Made by a program: the position numbers and the translations under genes | Notes under the pieces: generated by a model | What the model saw: only the letters and a program-made list of their open reading frames with translations | What the model was told of the DNA's origin: nothing | Databases searched by the model: none | Shown: in pieces, positions 37,319 through 44,016 of the stretch | Layout: the number at the start of each line of letters is the position of its first letter | Position numbering within the stretch: position 1 is the stretch's first letter | Assembly (NCBI GenBank): GCA_944383915.1 | Contig: CALWRJ010000020.1 | Span: 1-44,016, forward strand | Direction of reading: 5' to 3' | Origin: an uncultured Clostridia bacterium | GTDB lineage: Bacteria > Bacillota > Clostridia > Christensenellales > UBA1242 | DNA: 44,016 bases

Positions 37319-40300
37319 TTATAGTTCAACTATTTCCCCATTCTTTACAATTATATTTATAGTAAATGTTGATTCCACTGTTACAGTATCATTTAGATAT
37401 GAACCCCAGTTATTGTTTAATGATGAAGGATCAGACCATAACTCATCCGTCCAATATACGCTTAATGCTAAGTTTATTGAACGGGTAACTGTAATTTTAT
37501 AAACTGTATCTGGTGTATTTGCATCACCATTTTGGATAGTGTATCTATCCGTATTTAGACTTATTTTAAAGTTGTTTACTTGCTGGTTATTATAATTATA
37601 ATCAGATGAAAATACAAAATTAAAGTAATTAGTATCTCCGGCAAAAAGTGAAGCTAAATTCCCAGCACTAGTTGAAACTTCATTTGTATATGTACTTAAA
37701 AACTCATCGGCATATTCATCGTTAACGCTATTTGTTGAGAAGTCAAAAACGCCATTACTATAATTGCTCAAAGAAACCAAGATATAAGTTGCATTTGCTT
37801 GATAGAAATAAATTTCCGTATTATTCGAATCTAATACATAATTTCCGTCCTCATCAGGTGTCGCATTAATACTTTTGTCGTCAAAGAAATGAATATTAGG
37901 GAAACTATATGATATTTGTACAAAATCAGGGATTGCTGTGCTACGCTCATCATTTATACTATACGCCATAAACAACCCAAATCCTGTTGGTAATTCTTTT
38001 CTAAATTGAATAGTAGGAGTGCTTAAAGAAGTATCATCTTGCCTAATATTTTCCACTCTAGCATACTCATTTGCTGTTGTTTGCGAAATTAATTCATTAA
38101 TCACTTGCCTTTTCTTTTCTAATATTGCTTGTCCATTAGTTGTAGATGCGTCAACTCTTAGAGCAATAATTTGGACAATATTCATCTCTCCCAAGCCTAC
38201 ATCGCTGAAATCCCATGTAGTTGTTAAATCAAACGCATAGAAATTAATTGCAGGACTTTCAGTATAACTTGGTTGAAAACCACGATTAGCCCACTCGCTA
38301 GAAGCAGAGTATGTGCATCCAGGCAATACTATTTCACTACCATCATTATTTCTCCAATAAACTCGAGCATAATTTTGATTATTAGTACTATAAGTTTGGA
38401 TTATAGGGTCTACATAAGTAGACAATTCCCAAAACTTAATATTATTATTTTGCGGATCAGTTCTATCGATGTAAGCATTTTCAGTGATAGAAATTGTACT
38501 TACTGGAATATATTCAGCCGATATACAAATATCGTTACGCAAAGAAGTAAATGTTTCTTCACTATTTATAAATAATTCTATATCAAAAATTGCGCTTACA
38601 TCATTTGAGTCTGTCGTATAAATTTCAAAAGTGAAATAACGATTATAATCTGCGCCTTCTCCAACCTCATAGAATTTAATATTGCTAGAATCATTACTTA
38701 CAACCAACTCACCTGCACTTCCAGGTTCTTTCGTAACAATAAAACGAATTTGACCAATTGTATTAGACCAATTATTGTAATCAAAATTATTTCTAGGTAA
38801 TGCTAATGGTGAATTTGGCACAGCATACAATGTGAAAGTATTTGGTTCAGTCCCAATTCTTAAAGGATTTAAAGCGTTATTATTTTCGGATGTAAGCATA
38901 TTTTCTTCTGTAAATTCATCACTTGTGTAAATAGTTAAACTATCAAGAAGTTCTGTAATATTCACAACCAGCGGACTATACTCTCTATATACTATATAAT
39001 GATTTTCCTCCGTTATAGGAGCAAGCCCATTATACCAAACAAAACCTTCTACGGTATCACTTGAAATTTGATTGTAATAACAATCTACAGGTACTCCATC
39101 TTTATCAGTTCTAACTACATATGGAGTTATAGAAATTTGTCCAGCGCCACGCGCTTCAATAAGCGGAAGCCCATTATAATTTAAAAGTTCTCCATTTTCG
39201 TTTACATTTATAATTTGGCTACCTGTTGTATTTACATTATTTTCAGTGTTAACAAAGAACACAATTTTAGTAAAAGTCATATTTTGAGTTGAAAGAGCAT
39301 TATAATCTAACAAAACGCGTACTATTTCATCTGTTGAAATATCATCTGTACCGCCACCGAATTTTGTTATATCAATGTTTAATTGGTTATTTTCTATAGG
39401 ATGATTGGAATCACTGCTCACAAACTCAATACTATCAGGTAAATTATAACCAATATTTAGCAATCTTGAAATAGATTTATTTTCATTACCATTTAAGGTT
39501 ATTGTAATAAATATCTCCTCGTTCACTTCTGCAACACGCAAAGGTTCAATTGTCCAATAATCCATTGTTCCATCGGAGTTTGTATCAGTACCATAAATAT
39601 TTACTGGCGCTTGCCTTAATGGCGTTTCAAGCGTTGAAAAATAAGAAACTTCTATTTCTCCACGAGTAATTTGATTGTCTAGTAAAACAGAATGCTCGTC
39701 CGAGTTAAGCGGTTTCAAAAACAAATCAAGGTTAACTACATTAGGCAACCCTGTATCAACTACTGAAAAACTAAACTGATTAGTATTATCAAATAAAGTT
39801 ACATCAATTTCACTTCTTTCGTCAGCATAATCTTCATTTTGAATAATTATCTCATCTAACTGCACTGGATAAACATTTAGAGAACAAGTTTGTTCTATTG
39901 TAATCAATTCGTTATCTTGATAGCGATTTTCATAAGTAGGAGATACTGTCGCCGTAATATGCGTGAGTATCGGTTCAGTTACTTCTTGTTCACCACTGCT
40001 AACCACTTCATAAGTTATAGTAACTAGGCCACTAGATGCGTTTACACTTGCAATAGTAGCCTCTTCTGGCGAAAATAAAAATTGCTTCGTTATATTAGTA
40101 CCATTCGTATGCGGGTTAAGTGCACGCTCTGGAAAAACTGAATATTGTAGTTGAATACTATCATTAAAAATAAAATTCTCTTGTGTTAAATCTAGCACTT
40201 CGTTTGTAACTGGGTCAAATGCAGTCAATTCAAAAGTTTGAATCGGCACATCAACAAATATTGGCAAGCGTTCGCTATGTAGTGGCACACCATTAACAAC

Positions 40301-40765
40301 CGCTTCCGCAACAAGATAGCAATCGCCACCCACATTATTTGTATAAGTTACACCATTATATATTTCGTCAATAGTTACGGCAGTAATTTCAAAACTTTCA
40401 CCTGTCATAACCGGTCCGTCTGGAAGTTTTATAATATTATTAACCAAACTATTTGCTTCGTCACGCACAGAAAGCGTTATTTCAACGGACGAAGTATTGT
40501 CCTCCATACTTTGAGTGCCGTCTTCATTTGTAACAAGTTCGGCATTTATATCATAAACAGTTAATGTTGCCGTACCGCCATTTTCACTGATTACGACTTG
40601 TTCCGTAGTATCAAATTTTAAGCCTGTTGGGGGTGTGCTGTTAGGATTGAAATAACCAATCGCCAATAAAATTATCAGCCAAATAGCACATACTGAATAT
40701 ATGCCAACAAAAACATAACCAACAATTGTCAGTGCGTTTAATATTTTTGCGCCTTTTTTATTCAT
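37319..40765 (-). CDS. Membrane-anchored surface protein (1148 aa), beta-rich Ig-like repeats
   Basis: An N-terminal signal anchor (about residues 10-38, IVGYVFVGIYSVCAIWLIILLAIGY) follows a short basic tail (MNKKGAK). No clear cleavage site or lipobox is seen, so the protein is probably tethered with its bulk outside. The remaining ~1100 residues are beta-rich, Asn/Thr/Glu-rich segments (for example FDTTEQVVISENGGTATLTV) resembling bacterial Ig-like domains. One unit near 160-260 follows the Big_2 plan (FSPEEATIASVNASSGLVTI). No enzymatic motif was seen. It is first in an operon with the acyltransferase, the DUF6320-like protein and the Sel1-like protein, behind a TTGACA-N18-TATAAT promoter. 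An AAGGGGGC site lies 3 bases before the ATG. Confidence 0.82.
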   Translation of the reverse strand: MNKKGAKILNALTIVGYVFVGIYSVCAIWLIILLAIGYFNPNSTPPTGLKFDTTEQVVISENGGTATLTVYDINAELVTNEDGTQSMEDNTSSVEITLSVRDEANSLVNNIIKLPDGPVMTGESFEITAVTIDEIYNGVTYTNNVGGDCYLVAEAVVNGVPLHSERLPIFVDVPIQTFELTAFDPVTNEVLDLTQENFIFNDSIQLQYSVFPERALNPHTNGTNITKQFLFSPEEATIASVNASSGLVTITYEVVSSGEQEVTEPILTHITATVSPTYENRYQDNELITIEQTCSLNVYPVQLDEIIIQNEDYADERSEIDVTLFDNTNQFSFSVVDTGLPNVVNLDLFLKPLNSDEHSVLLDNQITRGEIEVSYFSTLETPLRQAPVNIYGTDTNSDGTMDYWTIEPLRVAEVNEEIFITITLNGNENKSISRLLNIGYNLPDSIEFVSSDSNHPIENNQLNIDITKFGGGTDDISTDEIVRVLLDYNALSTQNMTFTKIVFFVNTENNVNTTGSQIINVNENGELLNYNGLPLIEARGAGQISITPYVVRTDKDGVPVDCYYNQISSDTVEGFVWYNGLAPITEENHYIVYREYSPLVVNITELLDSLTIYTSDEFTEENMLTSENNNALNPLRIGTEPNTFTLYAVPNSPLALPRNNFDYNNWSNTIGQIRFIVTKEPGSAGELVVSNDSSNIKFYEVGEGADYNRYFTFEIYTTDSNDVSAIFDIELFINSEETFTSLRNDICISAEYIPVSTISITENAYIDRTDPQNNNIKFWELSTYVDPIIQTYSTNNQNYARVYWRNNDGSEIVLPGCTYSASSEWANRGFQPSYTESPAINFYAFDLTTTWDFSDVGLGEMNIVQIIALRVDASTTNGQAILEKKRQVINELISQTTANEYARVENIRQDDTSLSTPTIQFRKELPTGFGLFMAYSINDERSTAIPDFVQISYSFPNIHFFDDKSINATPDEDGNYVLDSNNTEIYFYQANATYILVSLSNYSNGVFDFSTNSVNDEYADEFLSTYTNEVSTSAGNLASLFAGDTNYFNFVFSSDYNYNNQQVNNFKISLNTDRYTIQNGDANTPDTVYKITVTRSINLALSVYWTDELWSDPSSLNNNWGSYLNDTVTVESTFTINIIVKNGEIVEL

Positions 40766-40805
40766 TTTGCCCCCTTATTTTTATTTAGTATAACTCATAT
40801 CACAA

Positions 40806-40835
40806 ATTATATAAAACTTTTATATTGTTTGTCAA
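40806..40835 (-). promoter_or_regulatory. Promoter of the surface-protein/acyltransferase operon
   Basis: On the minus strand, TTGACA (40835-40830), 18 bases, and TATAAT (40811-40806): both boxes are consensus. It lies about 40 bases before the ATG at 40765. It is separate from the preceding lipoprotein gene, which ends at 40863. Confidence 0.85.
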
Positions 40836-40862
40836 AAAATTTTAACTCTTTTTTGTCAAAAG

Positions 40863-42425
40863 TTAAGAAACTAGAATTTCGATTACATCCGAAGTTAAGC
40901 CTTGTCCATTAGTAACAATCATATAGTACTCGCCACTTTTGTATGCCTCTATGTAAATATTCATTTCAATAGAAATATAAAAAACATCATTACCAACTTT
41001 ATTCCCTTCCTTGTCCATTACAACACAGTAAAATTTGTCTGGCACATCATACTTTAAAGCATAATCAATACTTGTATAACTACCAACTTTTAATTCTACA
41101 AAATCGCTTTCTAGCATAACAAAATACGGACTATCAAAATTTATTTGGCGCACTTCAAAGGTTACCGTTTTCTCTACGCCTAAAATATCATCGGCTTTGA
41201 TAGTAATTGAGAAAATTCCACTATTTGATGTGCTAACAAAAATTTGATTATCAACTATATTTGCAGAAATATTATTTGCATCGTACTCGATAGAAAACCT
41301 TGAAGTCGTATTTTCACCCATATCAACAGCAATAGTCAATTCGGCGCATTCGCCTGGACTAACTCCTAATATCAAACTGCTTTCATTTTCAAATTGATTT
41401 GATGAAACAGCAACTTCTATTTCGGTACAAGGCTCGTAAACTTTAATTTTTACCATATTTGAAGTTACTAAATTTTCATAATTTAGCGCAACATCTAATA
41501 AACTCGAACTAAAGTAATCTAAGCCAAAACCCACCGCATAAAAAGGACGATAAAGCGTTTTGCCATCATTAGACAAAATATCGTAACTAGTTTGGTCAAA
41601 CTCAATTATTTGGTCTGTTGTAGTAGTTCCACTTTCACCATCAATAAATGAGATAGTAGAAAAGGAATTTTTCATAGACACATTCGAAGTTATTTCCAAA
41701 ATATATTGCGGGCGAGTATTTTCATCACCACTAAAAAGTTCATAATAAGGATATTCTCCTTCGCTTTCCACTTGCTCTAATGGCTGATAGTTGTTATCAA
41801 GTATGCGAATGTTATAATCGGTAACAATGTCCTCGACTATAATTGTTGCAGTGTCCCAAATGCTACCATAAACTTCCCCCTCGCAACCTGATTTAGCCAC
41901 AACTTTCAATAATCCACTCCCTTCTTGAAGGGGTGTTATCACTCCATTATCGTCAACTGTAAAAATATTTGGTGATTGGGAAATAAACTCAAAGCCCATA
42001 TTATATTCATCGCTAACAGACGGTGTAATCGCAATAGACTCGTCACCATTTAATTTTACCCTATAACTTTCCGCAAGAGTAATTTCCGAAGTGTAAACTG
42101 CTTGCTCAACAATAACATTAACTGTAGCAACCTTGCCCTCGGCTTCAGCAAGCAAAACTGTATTTCCTGCTTTTTTCGGTGTAATAATACCAGTCGAAAC
42201 ATCATATTCAATCACTTCGCTATCATAACTAATCTGGACATTTTCGGGATAATTAGTTACAAGCGGAGCATTCCCTTGAGCACTCTCCAAAGTTCCCATT
42301 TTTAAAGTAATTTGAGAATTGCAACCGAAACTAAGAGAAAGCGGTTCGCTAGGCTCACCACATCCAACAAAAAATATTGAAACCGCCAGCACAAAAGGTG
42401 CTAAAAATAGCAAAGACGCCTTCAT
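40863..42425 (-). CDS. Big_2-type lipoprotein (520 aa)
   Basis: The signal peptide ends in a lipobox-like FFVGC (Cys22), so the mature protein is predicted to be lipid-anchored outside the cell. Two BIG2-type Ig-like domains are clear: about residues 25-108 (VIEYDVSTGIITPKKAGNTV ... VNVIVEQ) and about 112-200 (IFTVDDNGVITPLQEGSG ... ATIIVED). Less regular beta-rich segments continue to the end (VTSNMVKIKVYEP; VTFEVRQI; GLTSDVIEILVS). No catalytic motif is visible; a surface-binding role is inferred. A GGGGG ribosome-binding site is only 4 bases from the ATG. Its promoter has the same 18-base spacing as neighbouring surface genes. Confidence 0.88.
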   Translation of the reverse strand: MKASLLFLAPFVLAVSIFFVGCGEPSEPLSLSFGCNSQITLKMGTLESAQGNAPLVTNYPENVQISYDSEVIEYDVSTGIITPKKAGNTVLLAEAEGKVATVNVIVEQAVYTSEITLAESYRVKLNGDESIAITPSVSDEYNMGFEFISQSPNIFTVDDNGVITPLQEGSGLLKVVAKSGCEGEVYGSIWDTATIIVEDIVTDYNIRILDNNYQPLEQVESEGEYPYYELFSGDENTRPQYILEITSNVSMKNSFSTISFIDGESGTTTTDQIIEFDQTSYDILSNDGKTLYRPFYAVGFGLDYFSSSLLDVALNYENLVTSNMVKIKVYEPCTEIEVAVSSNQFENESSLILGVSPGECAELTIAVDMGENTTSRFSIEYDANNISANIVDNQIFVSTSNSGIFSITIKADDILGVEKTVTFEVRQINFDSPYFVMLESDFVELKVGSYTSIDYALKYDVPDKFYCVVMDKEGNKVGNDVFYISIEMNIYIEAYKSGEYYMIVTNGQGLTSDVIEILVS

Positions 42426-42450
42426 TTTTCCCCCATTCTTTTGTTATTTA

Positions 42451-42480
42451 ATTATATAAAATCAAAAGGAAAAAAGTCAA
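42451..42480 (-). promoter_or_regulatory. Promoter of the Big_2 lipoprotein gene
   Basis: On the minus strand, TTGACT (42480-42475), 18 bases, TATAAT (42456-42451), about 26 bases before the ATG at 42425. Confidence 0.8.
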
Positions 42481-42503
42481 CAAAAATGAACATATATGGA
42501 CAA

Positions 42504-42527
42504 AAAACAACCTTTTTAGGTTGTTTT
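42504..42527 (-). terminator. Intrinsic terminator after the leucine-rich-repeat gene
   Basis: AAAACAACC and GGTTGTTTT arms (42504-42512, 42519-42527) with a 6-base loop. Read on the minus strand, it is followed by a T-run, downstream of the stop at 42585. Confidence 0.85.
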
Positions 42528-42584
42528 ACTCTACTATTTTTAATCTTTTTAGCAAAATAATGCAATTTAAAGACAAATTTTGCA

Positions 42585-44016
42585 TTAAATTACCCCACTG
42601 TTTCCACTATTTGTTTGGTCGTTGGCGGTTGAGTTGGTAGGCACAAAGCGAGCGATTATTAATTTGCTTTCGGCAGTGGAAATTTCTAGGTCGATTGATT
42701 TATCTGTGCTAAATGGTGTTTCAGTATCGGCATAGTACCAGCCAGCAAAGGTGTAACCTGTGTAGCAAAATGCACTTAAATGAATATAACTATCACCTTC
42801 GGTGTATCCGTTAATTCTTGCTTCTCCACCACCTATTGATGCAACCGCAAAGTTTTCTAACAAACTATTTGCAAATACTGCGGTTATAGTTGTGTCTGCG
42901 GTGATATTGTCCACAGTTAATGGGTTTGCTGTACTGGTGGTTATATTTCCTTCACCCCTATCAATTTGCCAGTATGCAAAGGCGTTGCCACCTACGGCTA
43001 ACGCCATAATATTTGATACCGCATCACCGCTTTGTACTTGAATTGTTGTAGAATTGCCTAACACATTGTTTGCAAAAATTTGTCCAAGAGTACTGTCGTT
43101 GGTTTGAATTGTAACAGTTGGTACAACTTCAAATATTGCAGTACAAGTTAAATCTTGCGAAACATTAAATGTCCAAGGGTTTGAAGTATTGTCTGCCTGG
43201 CCGTCTCCATTAGTGTCCCAACCAACAATACGATAACCATTATTAGCGGTGGCTTGTAAAGTGCAACTTGCGCCATTTGTATACCATCCACCACCAGATA
43301 CTGAACCGTAACTTGAATCATAGTTTACCACTATATTATAAGAATTCATTACTCTAAAATTAGTAGTTGTAAATCTAGAACTAAGATTATTAGTTGCATA
43401 ATTTAAGCTTACCTGGTCTTTAAAGTAATAGGTTACATTAGAGTTACCACCTGTAAAAGCAGAAAAACCTATGGATGAAGTTGATGCAATATCGTTGTAA
43501 AAGTATACCGAGGTTAAACTGGCACAACCATTAAACGCATTATTTCCTATGCTAGTGACACCGTCCGGTATCGTTACCGAGATTAAACCAGTACAATAAG
43601 AAAACGCATTATATCCTATGCTTTCAACTCCATTTCCTATTGTTACCGAGGTTAAACCTCTACAACTAAGAAACGCACCATTTCCTATGCTAGTGACACC
43701 GTCCGGTATCGTTATCGAGGTTAAATTGCGACAATTTTCAAACGCACCAGTACCTATGCTAGTGACACTGTTGGGGATTGTTACTGAGGTTAATCCGCTA
43801 CAATAGGCAAACGCAGAACTTCCTATGCTGGTGACACTATAAGTAACACCGCCATATCTAACTGAACTTGGTATTGATGCACTTGTAATAGTTGCACTTG
43901 TTGTGTCGGCTACTGCTACTTCATTAGGATTTTCTGATGTCACTTCATACTCTAAATTTCCAGAAGTAAATGTATCATCTACTGCCGCTCCGGCGGGTTG
44001 CTGTGCGTCCTTTGTT
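42585..44016 (-). CDS. BspA-type leucine-rich-repeat surface protein, 3' part (5' truncated by window)
   Basis: The frame stays open to the right edge, giving upstream residues TSGNLEYEV that fit the family. The GTG at 43943 is therefore internal and the gene starts outside the window. The fragment has four and a half 23-residue LRR_5 repeats ([20 protein letters not shown] type, bases about 43838-43500). Two or three beta-repeat domains of the InlB/Listeria-Bacteroides kind follow: [18 protein letters not shown] ... [20 protein letters not shown] ... [19 protein letters not shown]. It ends with a short polar tail, NSGVI, without a membrane anchor or sorting motif. Such proteins are usually surface adhesins; the signal peptide must lie upstream. 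A terminator follows. Confidence 0.9.
   Translation of the reverse strand, partial: TKDAQQPAGAAVDDTFTSGNLEYEVTSENPNEVAVADTTSATITSASIPSSVRYGGVTYSVTSIGSSAFAYCSGLTSVTIPNSVTSIGTGAFENCRNLTSITIPDGVTSIGNGAFLSCRGLTSVTIGNGVESIGYNAFSYCTGLISVTIPDGVTSIGNNAFNGCASLTSVYFYNDIASTSSIGFSAFTGGNSNVTYYFKDQVSLNYATNNLSSRFTTTNFRVMNSYNIVVNYDSSYGSVSGGGWYTNGASCTLQATANNGYRIVGWDTNGDGQADNTSNPWTFNVSQDLTCTAIFEVVPTVTIQTNDSTLGQIFANNVLGNSTTIQVQSGDAVSNIMALAVGGNAFAYWQIDRGEGNITTSTANPLTVDNITADTTITAVFANSLLENFAVASIGGGEARINGYTEGDSYIHLSAFCYTGYTFAGWYYADTETPFSTDKSIDLEISTAESKLIIARFVPTNSTANDQTNSGNSGVI
43500..43838 (-). repeat. 69-bp tandem repeats encoding LRR_5 units
   Basis: The DNA repeats with a 69-base period. For example, TTTCCTATGCTAGTGACACC occurs at 43543 and 43681, two periods apart. 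The near-identity of alternate units suggests recent unequal exchange. Confidence 0.8.

Noticed and set aside
43500-43838. CRISPR-like regularly spaced repeats
   Set aside because: The 69-bp periodicity is a coding LRR_5 repeat with no variable spacers and no cas genes nearby.
1-44016. Reassignment of TGA to tryptophan, prompted by the lack of TGA stops
   Set aside because: Frames of thousands of codons stay open under the standard code, so TGA is not used as a sense codon in them.

Overview
The DNA is AT-rich with strong AGGAG-type ribosome-binding sites, intrinsic terminators and sigma-A-like promoters. It carries a SpoVT/AbrB-type regulator, very large Ig-like, GLUG-repeat and BspA-type leucine-rich surface proteins, and an alcohol-acetyltransferase/DUF6320 gene pair. 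Together these suggest an anaerobic low-GC Firmicute, probably an uncultured gut Clostridia-type lineage. This is inferred from gene content and style; no rRNA or other phylogenetic marker is present. No tRNA, rRNA, insertion sequence or CRISPR array was seen.

Layout. Positions 1-1188 hold the 3' end of a VirD4/TraG-type conjugation coupling protein. Positions 1490-9844 encode a 2784-residue secreted protein with a C-terminal membrane anchor. Positions 10146-11369 encode a full-length but strongly diverged Rho-like protein whose P-loop and catalytic residues are substituted. Facing it, 26492-11451 encodes a 5013-residue lipoprotein with a triplicated N-terminal unit, Ig-like regions and six GLUG modules. 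Rightward from 26753 to 31566 runs a probable metabolic operon: an enoate-reductase-like flavoenzyme, the deleted remnant of an acetyltransferase gene, an intact maltose-O-acetyltransferase-type gene, and both subunits of an aconitase-X dehydratase. A small PH-domain protein gene follows (31642-32037). Then come a SpoVT-like regulator (minus strand) with an unusual three-arm palindrome at its end, and a MerR-type regulator (plus strand) behind a 19-bp-spacer promoter. From 40765 down to 34612 lies a tight minus-strand operon: a membrane-anchored 1148-residue surface protein, a condensation/alcohol-acetyltransferase-type acyltransferase, a zinc-ribbon six-helix membrane protein (DUF6320-like) and a Sel1-like protein. 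A 520-residue Big_2-type lipoprotein (42425-40863) and the 3' part of a BspA-type leucine-rich-repeat protein (44016-42585) close the window.

How it fits together. About two thirds of the window encodes extracellular, repeat-built adhesin-like proteins that use at least three anchoring modes: lipobox, N-terminal signal anchor and C-terminal membrane helix. Three of their genes share TTGAC(A/T)-N18-TA(T/C)AAT promoters. The most unusual gene is the Rho-like protein. It sits between two giant, AT-rich surface genes, keeps the Rho fold landmarks, has lost the P-loop lysines and catalytic glutamate, and is preceded by three 20-bp-spaced direct repeats. The aconitase-X/enoate-reductase cluster suggests an undescribed dehydration-then-ene-reduction pathway whose substrate cannot be read from sequence.
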